The translations under genes were made by a program, and so were the position numbers. Below, piece by piece: positions 35,052-44,514 of a stretch of 64,000 bases of DNA (the stretch's first letter is position 1; each line of letters opens with the position of its first letter). The stretch is from UBA7985 sp002690455 (GTDB lineage Bacteria; Pseudomonadota; Alphaproteobacteria; UBA7985), in contig CBFIIW010000004.1 of assembly GCA_965662775.1 (NCBI GenBank), positions 62,001 through 126,000 of the forward strand. Reading direction: 5' to 3'. The notes beneath the pieces are model-generated. The model ran no database searches. It had not been told where the DNA came from and saw only the letters and a list, made by a program, of their open reading frames with translations.

Positions 35052-36455
35052 CTAGACGTGAAGCGCGCGGTCGTATGCGTCAAGCACAGACTCGTGCATC
35101 ATTTCTGACAAGGTCGGGTGCGGGAAGACTGTATGCATCAGGTCCTGTTCCGTCGTTTCAAGAGATTTGGCGATGCCAAAGCCCTGGATCAACTCTGTCA
35201 CTTCCGCGCCAATCATGTGTGCCCCGAGTAGCTCACCACTATCAGCGTCAAATACAGTTTTGACCAGCCCTTCAGGGTCGCCCAGCGCGATGGCTTTGCC
35301 GTTGCCCATGAAGGGGAAACGACCGACACGTATCTTGTGCCCAGCAGCCTTCGCTTTGGCTTCGCTCAAGCCCACGGATGCGACCTGAGGCCGCGCGTAA
35401 GTGCAACCGGGGATCGAAGCCGGATCTAACGGGTGCAGACCTTTGACTCCTGCAATGGTCTCAACGGCGAGAATCCCCTCGTGGGAGGCTTTATGCGCCA
35501 ACCAAGGCGCGCCAGTTAGATCGCCGATGGCCCAGACCCCCGGCTCTCCCGTGGCACCAAACCCGTCAACGTCGACATGGCTGCCTTCAATACGTACCCT
35601 CGTGCCTTCCAGCCCAAGCTCTTCGACATTGCCGACGATGCCCACGGCCGAAATCAGGCGGTCTGCCGTCAGGGTCTCGGTCTGACCATCGGCCAGCTCG
35701 ATGGTTGCGGCCAAACTATCCTTCGCCTTCTTGACGCTGGTAACTTTGGCCGACGTCATGATTCGGATCCCAGCCTTCTCAAAGGACTTGTGCGCCAGCG
35801 CACTGATTTCCTCGTCTTCGGCCGACAGGATGCGATCAACGACCTCAACGACTGTCACTTCCACGCCTAAATCATTGTAAAAGCTTGCAAATTCGATACC
35901 GATAGCACCAGACCCAACAACGATCATCGACTTGGGAAGGCTTTCCGGCACCATGGCCTCGCGGTAAGTCCAGATCAGCTTGCCGTCAGGCTCCAGTCCC
36001 GGCAAGACCCGCGCGCGGGCGCCGGTGGCAAGGATAATGTTTCTGGCATTTAAGGTGCTGCTCTTGCCATCCTTGTCTGTGACGCTGACCTTGCCCTGGC
36101 CGGCCAATTTGCCACTGCCCGACACAACAGGAATCTTGTTCTTCTTGAGCAAGAACGACACGCCCTGACTGAGTTGCTTGGCGACCTTCCGCGAGCGCTG
36201 CACAATCTTGGCAATGTCAAAGCTGACGTTTTCAGCCGACCAACCGAAATCTGCGGCGTGCTGGATCAGGTGTCCGACTTCCGCCGAACGCAGCAGCGCC
36301 TTGGTAGGAATACAGCCCCAATTCAGACAGATCCCGCCTAGGTGCTCACGCTCGACCACGCAAGCTTTCAGCCCCAGTTGCGCGGCCCGAATCGCAGCGA
36401 CGTAGCCGCCCGGACCCCCGCCGATGACAACAACGTCGAAATTTGTGTCAGTCAT
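35052..36455 (-). CDS. lpdA: Dihydrolipoyl dehydrogenase (E3)
   Basis: 467 residues from the ATG at 36455; the frame is open upstream but MTDTNFDVVVIGGGPGGY is the natural start. FAD enzyme that reoxidises lipoyl groups and reduces NAD. Seen: the FAD dinucleotide motif GGGPGG, redox-active Cys43 and Cys48 (GGICLNWGC), the NAD motif VVGSGAIGIEFASFY, and the C-terminal His446 and Glu451 pair (HPTLSE). Position after pdhC marks it as the PDH-complex E3. Confidence 0.96.
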   Translation of the reverse strand: MTDTNFDVVVIGGGPGGYVAAIRAAQLGLKACVVEREHLGGICLNWGCIPTKALLRSAEVGHLIQHAADFGWSAENVSFDIAKIVQRSRKVAKQLSQGVSFLLKKNKIPVVSGSGKLAGQGKVSVTDKDGKSSTLNARNIILATGARARVLPGLEPDGKLIWTYREAMVPESLPKSMIVVGSGAIGIEFASFYNDLGVEVTVVEVVDRILSAEDEEISALAHKSFEKAGIRIMTSAKVTSVKKAKDSLAATIELADGQTETLTADRLISAVGIVGNVEELGLEGTRVRIEGSHVDVDGFGATGEPGVWAIGDLTGAPWLAHKASHEGILAVETIAGVKGLHPLDPASIPGCTYARPQVASVGLSEAKAKAAGHKIRVGRFPFMGNGKAIALGDPEGLVKTVFDADSGELLGAHMIGAEVTELIQGFGIAKSLETTEQDLMHTVFPHPTLSEMMHESVLDAYDRALHV

Positions 36456-36469
36456 GTCTGGGTCTCCAT

Positions 36470-37798
36470 TTACAGCAGCATCGAGAGTGGGTTTTCCAGA
36501 CGCTGCTGGAAAGCGTTGAGCCAACGCGCGCCGACCGCGCCGTCGACCACGCGGTGATCACACGACAGCGTGACCGACATCACCGTCGCAATGGCCAACG
36601 TGTCGCCCTGCTCAGTGGTCCGCACGACCGGGCGCTTTTCACCCTTACCGACAGCAAGAATGGCACCGTGAGGCGGATTGATCACTGCGGCAAACTCGCG
36701 GATTCCAAACATACCAAGGTTCGAGATGGTAAAAGTACCGCCTTGGTACTCGTGTGGCTTCAGGCGACCTTCACGGGCACGGGTGGCAAGGTCGACCATT
36801 TCGGCGCTGATCTCAGGCAAGCCTTTCGTCTGAACGTCACGAAGTACGGGCGTTATCAGGCCATTATCGGTGGCGACGGCCACCGCAATATCGGCGGAGG
36901 CGTACTTCAGTACTGCATCACCGGCCCAACTGGCATTGGTATCCGGCTCATCAATCAGCGCCTTGGCAGAGGCAAGAATGATCATGTCATTGACCGAAAT
37001 TTTTACGCCTTCCGGCACTGCCTTGTTAATCTGGCCACGCAGGCCGAGCAGCGCATCCAACTCGATGTCGACGGTCAGGTAGAAGTGCGGAACAGTTTGC
37101 TTGGCTTCGACCAGCCGGCGAGCGATGGTCTTGCGCATGTTGTTGGCCGGGATTTCCTCGTAGCCCATGTCCAACTGACCTGCGATCTTGCGCGGGTCTG
37201 GGCCAGTACCGGCAGGCATGGAGTGCCCAGCAGAGGCAGAGGCAGCACCCACCTGCATAGCTTTAGCGCCACCGCCCACAAGGGTCGCTTGGATGTCGCG
37301 CTTGACGATGCGGCCGTTAGGGCCCGAACCACCAATAGCCGCCAGATTCAGCCCGTTTTGGGAGGCTAGACGCCGAGCGAGCGGCGAGGCCAACACGCGA
37401 TCACCGTTAGCTCCTGAACCGGCACTTCCATGAACCGTGGCAGATGTCGCAGCCGGTGTGTCCAGCTTTGAGACGACCTCTGGAACTGCTTCAGCAGGCG
37501 CGGGCGCGGGCGCAGGTGTTCCACTTTTTCCAGGCTGAACGCTGGCCGGGTCTTCGCCTTCCTCTGCCAGAACGGCGATCACAGCATTCACTTTCACCCC
37601 TTCTGTCCCGGCGGCTACGATCAACTTGGCAATCACACCTTCGTCGACGGCTTCAACCTCCATTGTCGCCTTGTCGGTCTCGATCTCGGCAATAACGTCG
37701 CCGCTGACAACGCTGTCGCCTTCTGCGACCAACCATTTGGCCAGCGTGCCTTCCTCCATGGTTGGGGAGAGCGCGGGCATGAGAATATCGAGGGACAT
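36470..37798 (-). CDS. pdhC: Pyruvate dehydrogenase E2, dihydrolipoamide acetyltransferase
   Basis: 442 residues. Core of the PDH complex; transfers the acetyl group to CoA. One lipoyl domain (about 1-78, lipoyl Lys43 in ETDKATME), an Ala/Pro linker, an E1/E3-binding domain (about 135-172, LARRLASQNGLNLAAIGGSG), and the catalytic domain with the DHRVVDG signature (Asp414, His415, Asp419). It starts 3 bp after pdhB, so translation is likely coupled. Confidence 0.96.
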   Translation of the reverse strand: MSLDILMPALSPTMEEGTLAKWLVAEGDSVVSGDVIAEIETDKATMEVEAVDEGVIAKLIVAAGTEGVKVNAVIAVLAEEGEDPASVQPGKSGTPAPAPAPAEAVPEVVSKLDTPAATSATVHGSAGSGANGDRVLASPLARRLASQNGLNLAAIGGSGPNGRIVKRDIQATLVGGGAKAMQVGAASASAGHSMPAGTGPDPRKIAGQLDMGYEEIPANNMRKTIARRLVEAKQTVPHFYLTVDIELDALLGLRGQINKAVPEGVKISVNDMIILASAKALIDEPDTNASWAGDAVLKYASADIAVAVATDNGLITPVLRDVQTKGLPEISAEMVDLATRAREGRLKPHEYQGGTFTISNLGMFGIREFAAVINPPHGAILAVGKGEKRPVVRTTEQGDTLAIATVMSVTLSCDHRVVDGAVGARWLNAFQQRLENPLSMLL

Positions 37799-37801
37799 GG
37801 C

Positions 37802-39190
37802 TCAGGCCTCCTGATAGGTGGCAGCACGCACGGCGGCGACGATGTCATCCGGACCGGGCAAGGCCAACTGTTCAAGGTTTGCGGCATAGGGCAGCGGAAC
37901 ATCCTTGGCGAACACCCGCCCCACCGGTGCGTCGAGATGGTCGAACGCCTGCTCCATCACGCGTGCGGCGATTTCACCACCGATGCCGTTTTGGCCCCAG
38001 CCCTCTTCGGCTGTCACCAGCCGGTTCGTCTTGCGCACAGAGGCAAGGATCGTTTCTGTATCCAGCGGTCGAATGGTACGCAGGTCGATGACCTCTGCCG
38101 AAATCCCTTGGGCTTCAAGCATTTTCGCTGCCTCTAACGCCTTACCGACCATGATCGAAAAGGCTGTGATGGTCACGTCCGTGCCGTCTCGCACAACCCG
38201 CGCTTTGCCAATGGGTACAGTCCAGTCATCGCTGTCCGGGACATCGAATTTCTGGCTGTAGAGCAGTTCGTTTTCGAGGAAGACCACAGGGTTCGGACTG
38301 CGGATCGCTGACTTTAGCAGGCCCTTGGCGTCGGCAGCGCTGTAGGGAGAAACCACCGTTAAACCCGGGACATGTGCATACCAGGCCGCGTAGCACTGCG
38401 AATGCTGAGCGGCCACTCGGGCTGCTGCACCGTTGGGTCCACGAAAGACCATCGGCGACGAAATCATGCCACCGGACATGTACAAAGTCTTGGCTGCAGA
38501 ATTGACGATGTGGTCGATCGCCTGCATGGCAAAGTTGAAGGTCATGAACTCAACAATCGGCCGTAGACCGGCCATCGCCGCCCCCGTTCCAGCCCCGGCA
38601 AAGCCGTATTCGGTGATCGGGGTGTCGATAACCCGGCGGGCACCAAATTCATCGAGCAGCCCCTGACTGACCTTGTAGGCGCCTTGATACTCGGCCACTT
38701 CCTCCCCCATCAGGAAGACCCGATCATCGGCGCGCATTTCCTCGGCCATGGCGTCGCGCAGGGCCTCGCGCACCGTTATCTCCACCGTTGCTCCATCCCA
38801 CTCAGGTTCAGGTTGGGCGAGCTCCAAGGATGAAATCGGGGCCGCTGGGGCAGCCGGGGCCGCTGGGGCAGCCGGGGCAGCCGGGGCGGCGGCAGTATCA
38901 ATCACTGGCGCAGGAACAGCGGGGGTTGGCGCAGCGGTCGGGTCTTCGCCTTCCTCAGCCAACAGGGCAATCACGGCATTCACCGCAACGCCTTCAGTGC
39001 CTTCCGCGACGAGCAACTGCGTCACAATACCTTCGTCGACAGCCTCGACCTCCATGGTCGCCTTATCGGTCTCGATCTCAGCGATAACGTCGCCGCTGGC
39101 AACGCTGTCGCCCGCTTTGACCAGCCACTTGGCCAGCGTACCCTCTTCCATGGTCGGGGACAGGGCGGGCATCAGGATCTCTACGGTCAT
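37802..39190 (-). CDS. pdhB: Pyruvate dehydrogenase E1 beta with an N-terminal lipoyl domain
   Basis: 462 residues. Beta subunit of the thiamine-PP-dependent E1. It carries its own lipoyl domain (about 1-78, Lys43) almost identical to that of pdhC, then a long Ala/Pro linker (five or more AAP repeats, about 103-120), then the E1 beta fold (about 130-462) with LMGEEVAEYQGAYKV, FAGAGTGAAMAGLRPIVEFM and EGWGQNGIGGEIAARV. A lipoyl domain on E1 beta is a known alphaproteobacterial trait. Between pdhA (17 bp) and pdhC (3 bp). Confidence 0.96.
   Translation of the reverse strand: MTVEILMPALSPTMEEGTLAKWLVKAGDSVASGDVIAEIETDKATMEVEAVDEGIVTQLLVAEGTEGVAVNAVIALLAEEGEDPTAAPTPAVPAPVIDTAAAPAAPAAPAAPAAPAAPISSLELAQPEPEWDGATVEITVREALRDAMAEEMRADDRVFLMGEEVAEYQGAYKVSQGLLDEFGARRVIDTPITEYGFAGAGTGAAMAGLRPIVEFMTFNFAMQAIDHIVNSAAKTLYMSGGMISSPMVFRGPNGAAARVAAQHSQCYAAWYAHVPGLTVVSPYSAADAKGLLKSAIRSPNPVVFLENELLYSQKFDVPDSDDWTVPIGKARVVRDGTDVTITAFSIMVGKALEAAKMLEAQGISAEVIDLRTIRPLDTETILASVRKTNRLVTAEEGWGQNGIGGEIAARVMEQAFDHLDAPVGRVFAKDVPLPYAANLEQLALPGPDDIVAAVRAATYQEA
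38838..38893 (-). repeat. Tandem repeat coding for the Ala/Pro linker of PdhB
   Basis: A run of 9-base units (GCCGGGGCC/GCTGGGGCA-like on the plus strand) encodes the AAP linker between the lipoyl and E1 beta domains. Units are near-identical, so the copy number is likely to vary between strains and may be prone to assembly error. Confidence 0.8.
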
Positions 39191-39207
39191 CGTCTGCTCT
39201 CCCTCCC

Positions 39208-40224
39208 TCAGGCCACTGAAATGGTTATGTCGGTGTAAAGCTCATCTGGCGACGGCTCGGGCGAGGCCTGTGCAAAGTCGGCCGACTTCGCGACAATCGC
39301 CTTCACTTCCTTATCGATGCCCTTCAGCCCTGCTTCGTCGGCAATGCCATCCTGGAGCAGCTTTTCTCGCAAGCGTTCGATAGGATCCTGTTCGGTGCGG
39401 TACTTCTGAACCTCTTCCTTCGTGCGGTACTTGGCTGGGTCTGACATCGAATGGCCGCGATAGCGGTATGTCATGGCTTCAAGCACGAAGGGGCCTTTAC
39501 CCGAACGAACGTGTTTGACCGCTTTACCGGCCTCTGTAGCCATTGCTTCGACGTCCATGCCATCAACCCGAGCCCCGGGAATGCCGTATGGCTTGCCGCG
39601 CGCGGCATAGTTCGTGACCGCCGCTGCACGCTCGTTTGAGGTCCCCATGGCATAACGGTTGTTTTCACAGACGAACAGGATCGGCAGCTGCCACAGCGCG
39701 GCCATGTTCATGCTCTCGGCCACCTGTCCCTGATTGGCCGCCCCATCCCCGTAGTAGGCAACGGCGATCCCGCCATCGTCATTGTATTTATGAGCAAAGG
39801 CCAATCCAGCGCCCAGTGCCACCTGTGCGGCAACAATTCCATGCCCACCAAAAAACCGTGTTTCGGTCGAGAACATGTGCATCGACCCGCCCTTGCCTTT
39901 CGAATAGCCGCCCTCACGCCCGGTCAGTTCCGCCATCACGCCGTCTGGGTTCATCCCCGTGGCCAGCATGTGGCCATGGTCACGATAACCCGTGATGACG
40001 CTGTCCTTCCCGGTTTCTAATTCGTGCTGGATGCCAACAACCACGGCCTCCTGGCCGATGTACAGATGGCAGAAGCCGCCAATCAGGCCCATGCCATAGA
40101 GCTGTCCGGCCTTCTCCTCAAAGCGGCGAATCAGCAGCATGTTTTTGTAAAAGGTTGTAAGTTGGTCGGTATCGAACTGCCTGTTCGACGCGCGTTTAAT
40201 GGTTTTGCGCGCTTTGGTCACCAT
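39208..40224 (-). CDS. pdhA: Pyruvate dehydrogenase E1 alpha
   Basis: 338 residues. Alpha subunit of E1, which decarboxylates pyruvate with thiamine-PP. Seen: FYKNMLLIRRFEEKAGQLYG, YRDHGHMLATG, GGSMHMFS, the thiamine-PP motif GDGAANQG ending in CENNRYAMGT, and the phosphorylation-loop-like region TYRYRGHSMSDPAKYR. Length is typical. First gene of the PDH operon; the 122 bp upstream are AT-rich with a possible -10 box. Confidence 0.97.
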   Translation of the reverse strand: MVTKARKTIKRASNRQFDTDQLTTFYKNMLLIRRFEEKAGQLYGMGLIGGFCHLYIGQEAVVVGIQHELETGKDSVITGYRDHGHMLATGMNPDGVMAELTGREGGYSKGKGGSMHMFSTETRFFGGHGIVAAQVALGAGLAFAHKYNDDGGIAVAYYGDGAANQGQVAESMNMAALWQLPILFVCENNRYAMGTSNERAAAVTNYAARGKPYGIPGARVDGMDVEAMATEAGKAVKHVRSGKGPFVLEAMTYRYRGHSMSDPAKYRTKEEVQKYRTEQDPIERLREKLLQDGIADEAGLKGIDKEVKAIVAKSADFAQASPEPSPDELYTDITISVA

Positions 40225-40272
40225 GGCCGTTTTCCGTCTTTTGAGGATGGAGTTTTGTCACCTCAAAATACC

Positions 40273-40302
40273 GTTATAATTCAGAAACGCAATCAGACTT
40301 AA
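40273..40302 (-). promoter_or_regulatory. Candidate promoter of the pdh operon
   Basis: In an AT-rich gap upstream of pdhA the minus strand has TATAAC (40273-40278) as a -10 box. A weak -35 match TTAAGT lies 18 bp further upstream (40297-40302). Only the -10 match is good. Confidence 0.3.
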
Positions 40303-40346
40303 CACACTGGTATCATTTGTCTTTTTTAATATTAACCATAAATTGG

Positions 40347-40691
40347 TTATCTGTCTGGGTCGTAGACGATGATCATTTCGTCTGGGCGAACAAATCCCAG
40401 CTCGATCCGCGCACGTTCTTCGAGCATGTCTAAATCCACCGGGGTATCTCGGAGTAAGGAAACATCGCGCTCCAGCGCACGCTGTTCATCCTCCAACGCC
40501 GTGAGCATCGACTGTGCTGTATCCAGCTCCTTCCTGATCGCCAGGTAGGCCAGCAACCCACGCTCTCCTGTGACCAAATGGAAAATGAAATAGAGGCAGG
40601 CTGCAGCAAAGACAGCCGGGATCAGATAAAGGCGGGCAAGACGGGCGAGATGACGAGCAAACATGGCAATAAGTCTCTGAAATCGGGTCAT
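40347..40691 (-). CDS. ftsB: FtsB/DivIC-type septum formation initiator
   Basis: About 114 residues from the ATG at 40691; an ATG at 40664 would give 105. One membrane helix (LYLIPAVFAAACLYFIFHLV) is followed by a coiled coil (YLAIRKELDTAQSMLTALEDEQRALERDV) and a short conserved end DMLEERARIELGFVRPDE. These bitopic proteins bridge FtsL and FtsQ in the divisome. Position next to pdhA and eno/pdh genes is conserved in the class. A short AACCA/TGGTT inverted repeat abuts the stop codon. Confidence 0.85.
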   Translation of the reverse strand: MTRFQRLIAMFARHLARLARLYLIPAVFAAACLYFIFHLVTGERGLLAYLAIRKELDTAQSMLTALEDEQRALERDVSLLRDTPVDLDMLEERARIELGFVRPDEMIIVYDPDR

Positions 40692-40785
40692 TACAGGCGG
40701 GAAATCAGCCTGAAAGTGCTTAAATGTTGCGCATAATATAAACCAGTCGTTGCAGGAAAGCGACCCCTCGCCTAGTTCATCGGAC

Positions 40786-41853
40786 ATGACACGAGACAAC
40801 GCTCCGGATTGGCCAAGCCAGGATCCTCGCCTCGCCCGAATCGGCTGGCGCGACCGGGTGCTTCTAGCACCGATGTCAGGCGTGACTGACCGGCCGTTTC
40901 GTGACTACATCCGCAGCCTCGGCCAAGGCCAGGTTGTGACCGAGATGATTGCCTCCGAAGCGGCCATCCGCGAGATTAAGGATAGCCGGAAGCTTAACCA
41001 GGCCATCGACGATGAACCGGGCATCATCGTCCAATTGGCCGGGACTGAACCGGCACTCATCGCTGAAGCAGCACGAATGATGGAAGGGCGTGGCGCACAC
41101 GCCATCGATCTAAACTTTGGCTGCCCGGCGCGGAAGGTCGTGCACAAAGCGTCTGGATCTGCACTGATGCGGGACGAGACCTTGTGTCGTGCGATTTTTG
41201 AAACTGTGCGCAAAGCGATATCAGTACCCCTGACGGTCAAAATGCGGCTGGGCTGGGATGATGACAGCTTCAACGCGCCCAAGCTGGCGCGCCTCGCCGA
41301 GCGCGCGGGGCTGGACGGCATTACTGTCCACGGACGCACGCGCTGCCAGTTTTACAAGGGGCAGGCCGACTGGACGCGCGTGGGTGCGGTGGTCGACGCA
41401 ACGTCTTTGCCCGTACTGGTCAACGGCGATATCTGCAGCCTCGAAGATGCCGACCGAGCGCTGGCCTGCTCCGGTGCGGCGGGGGTCATGATTGGACGCG
41501 GGGCACAGGACCGTCCCTGGCTAATCGATCAGGCTGTGGACCACCTGGCCGGGCGCGCACCGCGCGCGGCACCCGACGCCGGGGCGCGATGCGAGCAACT
41601 CAGCGCCCTGATCGAAGGCATGCTCAGCTACCATGGGACCGCACATGGCCTGCGACAGGTGCGAAAGCATGTCTCTTCAGCGCTGGTGGGCATGGATGGC
41701 GCAGCCGCCTTCCGCAAAGCCGCGAACACCACCGATGACCCGGCACAGATGCTGGCCAGCATCCGCGCCTTCTTCTGCGAGGCGGAGGGGGTTGTGGCGG
41801 CACCTGATACGACCCCGGCGCCGGGGTCAGCACTGCTGGCCGTCGCGGCGTGA
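40786..41853 (+). CDS. dusB: tRNA-dihydrouridine synthase B
   Basis: 355 residues from the ATG at 40786. FMN enzyme that reduces uridines in the tRNA D-loop. Seen: LLAPMSGVTDRPFR, VTEMIASEA, QLAGTEP, LNFGCPARKVV with catalytic Cys113, VKMRLGWDDDS, TVHGRTRCQFYKGQADW and MIGRGAQDRPWL. Divergent from ftsB (94 bp between starts). It leads into ntrBC with a 25-bp gap, the widespread dusB-ntrBC arrangement. Confidence 0.94.
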   Translation: MTRDNAPDWPSQDPRLARIGWRDRVLLAPMSGVTDRPFRDYIRSLGQGQVVTEMIASEAAIREIKDSRKLNQAIDDEPGIIVQLAGTEPALIAEAARMMEGRGAHAIDLNFGCPARKVVHKASGSALMRDETLCRAIFETVRKAISVPLTVKMRLGWDDDSFNAPKLARLAERAGLDGITVHGRTRCQFYKGQADWTRVGAVVDATSLPVLVNGDICSLEDADRALACSGAAGVMIGRGAQDRPWLIDQAVDHLAGRAPRAAPDAGARCEQLSALIEGMLSYHGTAHGLRQVRKHVSSALVGMDGAAAFRKAANTTDDPAQMLASIRAFFCEAEGVVAAPDTTPAPGSALLAVAA

Positions 41854-41878
41854 CGGTTGAAACAAGGGGGGAAAGCCC

Positions 41879-42952
41879 ATGACCCTGTCAGCGAACCTCA
41901 TCCTCGAAAGCCTGCCCCACCCCGTGATTGTGGTCGATCACGAGAACTGCGTGCGCGCGACCAACCCGGCGGGCGAAGACCTGTTGCAGCATTCAGCCGA
42001 GGTTCTCAATGGTACACCGCTGACCGACTACGTGCCGGCCGACAACCCACTAATCAGTCTGATCGACGTGGCACGCAGCCGCCAGAACTCGGCGAGCGAG
42101 TTTGACGTCCATCTGGAAAGTCCGCGCATTGGCGTACACAGCGTCACCGCTCACGTCTCCCCACTGCTCCACACACCCAAGCATGAGGGCTCTGTAATCA
42201 TCAGCCTGTTGCCGCGCGGCATGACCGCGACGCTGGACCAGCAGCTGACGAATATCAATGCGGGGCGGTCCATGTCCTCTATGGGCTCCATGCTCGCCCA
42301 TGAAATCAAAAATCCACTCGCCGGGATGAAGGGCGCGGCACAGCTACTGTCACTGAGTATTGAAGATGAAGAAGATCGCCAATTGACAGCCCTGATTGAA
42401 GAAGAAGTCGACCGGATATCAAGTCTGATCGAGCGGATGGAGGTGTTTGGCAACTTCGAAAGCAGCGTTGCCGAGGCGGTCAACATTCACGAAGTAATCA
42501 ACCACGTCCTGACGCTAGCCGAGAATAGCTTCGGCGCCAGCGTGACCTTCAAACGGGATTTTGATCCATCCCTGCCGTTTGTCGCCGGCCACAAGGATTC
42601 ATTGATCCAAGTCGTTCTCAATTTGGTGAAGAACAGCTGCGAAGCCGTACCGAACGAGCGCGGCGAAGTGGTTCTGTCCACGCGCTACCGGCTGGGGACA
42701 CGCATGTCACCGGGCGGTTCGGGCGAACGCGTCGAATTGCCGCTTCACCTGATGATCACAGACAACGGCCCGGGCATCCCGAGCGAACTGGGCGAAACTG
42801 TCTTTGACCCCTTTGTCTCCAATAATAAGGCGCGTGGAACGGGCTTGGGACTGGCATTGGTCTCGAAGCTGACGGATGACATGGGCGGCTTCGTCGACTT
42901 TGAATCTGAGCCAGGAAAGACGGTTTTCCGCCTCCAATTGCCTATGTATTGA
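41879..42952 (+). CDS. ntrB: Nitrogen sensor histidine kinase NtrB
   Basis: 357 residues. Cytosolic kinase/phosphatase for NtrC, normally controlled by PII. No membrane segment. A PAS domain (about 1-115, LPHPVIVVDHENCVRATNPAGEDLL) is followed by the dimerisation/phosphoacceptor helix with His141 (AHEIKNPLAGMKGAAQLL) and the ATPase domain (HKDSLIQVVLNLVKNSCEAV, DNGPGIP, GTGLGLALVSKL). A strong AAGGGGGG lies ahead of the ATG. ntrC starts 46 bp later. Confidence 0.95.
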   Translation: MTLSANLILESLPHPVIVVDHENCVRATNPAGEDLLQHSAEVLNGTPLTDYVPADNPLISLIDVARSRQNSASEFDVHLESPRIGVHSVTAHVSPLLHTPKHEGSVIISLLPRGMTATLDQQLTNINAGRSMSSMGSMLAHEIKNPLAGMKGAAQLLSLSIEDEEDRQLTALIEEEVDRISSLIERMEVFGNFESSVAEAVNIHEVINHVLTLAENSFGASVTFKRDFDPSLPFVAGHKDSLIQVVLNLVKNSCEAVPNERGEVVLSTRYRLGTRMSPGGSGERVELPLHLMITDNGPGIPSELGETVFDPFVSNNKARGTGLGLALVSKLTDDMGGFVDFESEPGKTVFRLQLPMY

Positions 42953-42998
42953 GCATTTTTCCATTTACTTCCCCGAGTTTCAGGCTAAATGCTTAAAT

Positions 42999-44477
42999 AT
43001 GTTGCAGACAAACGCCACAGTTCTGATTGCTGATGACGACCGTGCCATTCGCGCCGTCCTGTCGCGCGCGCTTGGTCGTGTCGGCCACCGTGTTCGGGCG
43101 ACGGGAAATGCTTCAACCCTGTGGCAGTGGGTTCAGGCTGGTGACGGCGATCTGGTCATCACAGACGTTCACATGCCCGACGGCGATGGATTGGAACTTG
43201 TTCCCCGCATCCGTGCCGTGCGGCCGGACATGTCCGTAATTGTGATGTCAGCGCAGAACACCTTGATGACCGCAGTGAAGGCGACGGATCGTGGTGCCTT
43301 TGAATACCTGCCCAAGCCGTTTGACCTGACCGAGTTGCTGAGCGCCGTCGAACGCGGTCTAGCCCAGCCGTCCCAGCGCGCAACAGCCGCGAAGGAATTT
43401 AAGGCGCGGCAGGAAGACCGCGAAACCGGTCGGCTCGACCGCCTGCCGCTTATTGGCCGTTCTGGCGCCATGCAGGACATTTACCGCGTGATCGCGCGGC
43501 TGGTGAAAACCGACCTCACGGCCCTGATCACGGGCGAGAGTGGAACAGGCAAGGAACTAATCGCACGGGCTCTGCACGATTTTTCCCGCCGCCGCGAGGC
43601 CCCTTTCGTTGCCGTCAATATGGCTGCAATCCCCAAAGAGTTGATCGAAAGTGAGCTGTTTGGCCACGAAAAGGGATCCTTCACCGGCGCCAACTCACGC
43701 TTTGACGGCAAATTCAGCCAAGCGCAGTACGGCACGTTGTTCCTCGACGAGATTGGGGACATGCCGCAGGAGGCACAAACCCGGCTGCTTCGCGTTCTGC
43801 AAGAGGGCGAATTCACACGAATTGGGGGCAGCCAGAAGATACGGGCCGACGTGCGTATCGTCGCAGCGACCCACCGCGACCTGACGGCGGCGGTCAAGGC
43901 GGGGCTGTTCCGTGAAGACCTATTCTACCGCATCAACGTCGTTCCGGTGCGGGTTCCGCCCTTGCGTGAGCGGCTGGACGATATTCCGGATTTGGTCCGC
44001 CATTTCGTCGACCAGAATACGGCGCAGGGACTGCCACACAAGTCGTTCACCGCTGAAGCCTTCGAAGAGCTGAAAAAGCACCGTTGGCCCGGAAATGTCC
44101 GGGAACTAGAGAATAACATTCGCCGCATTTGCGCACTCTATAGCGAGAATGAGATCGATGCTGGTGTCGTAATCAAGGAGCTTGCCGGCTCCCTGACCGG
44201 GCAAAACGAAACGGCCCACGCCTCGCTCCGACAAGCCGTTGATCAGCACTTACGCGCCTTTTTTTCGGCTCATACGCATGGTTTACCGTCAGCCGGACTT
44301 TACAACCGCATCCTGCGGGAGGTCGAAAAACCGCTGATCGAGCAGACGCTCGATGCCACCCGAGGCAACCAGATCCGTGCGGCTGAAGTGCTAGGCTTGA
44401 ACCGGAACACGCTTCGGAAGAAGATACGGGATCTGGATATCGAGGTAGTCCGGGGCCTGCGGCGTTCGGAAGACTGA
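42999..44477 (+). CDS. ntrC: Nitrogen regulation response regulator NtrC
   Basis: 492 residues from the ATG at 42999; the frame is open back into ntrB but the receiver starts TVLIADDD. Receiver domain (about 1-120) with phospho-acceptor Asp56 (ITDVHMP), a sigma-54 AAA+ domain (about 150-390; Walker A GESGTGKE, the sigma-54 contact loop KGSFTGAN with Ser in place of the usual Ala, and TLFLDEIGDM), and a Fis-type helix-turn-helix at the end (QTLDATRGNQIRAAEVLGLN). Activates nitrogen-assimilation promoters when phosphorylated. Confidence 0.95.
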   Translation: MLQTNATVLIADDDRAIRAVLSRALGRVGHRVRATGNASTLWQWVQAGDGDLVITDVHMPDGDGLELVPRIRAVRPDMSVIVMSAQNTLMTAVKATDRGAFEYLPKPFDLTELLSAVERGLAQPSQRATAAKEFKARQEDRETGRLDRLPLIGRSGAMQDIYRVIARLVKTDLTALITGESGTGKELIARALHDFSRRREAPFVAVNMAAIPKELIESELFGHEKGSFTGANSRFDGKFSQAQYGTLFLDEIGDMPQEAQTRLLRVLQEGEFTRIGGSQKIRADVRIVAATHRDLTAAVKAGLFREDLFYRINVVPVRVPPLRERLDDIPDLVRHFVDQNTAQGLPHKSFTAEAFEELKKHRWPGNVRELENNIRRICALYSENEIDAGVVIKELAGSLTGQNETAHASLRQAVDQHLRAFFSAHTHGLPSAGLYNRILREVEKPLIEQTLDATRGNQIRAAEVLGLNRNTLRKKIRDLDIEVVRGLRRSED

Positions 44478-44514
44478 CGTAAGCCCACCTCGATGAAGCG
44501 CGAGTGACCCATCG

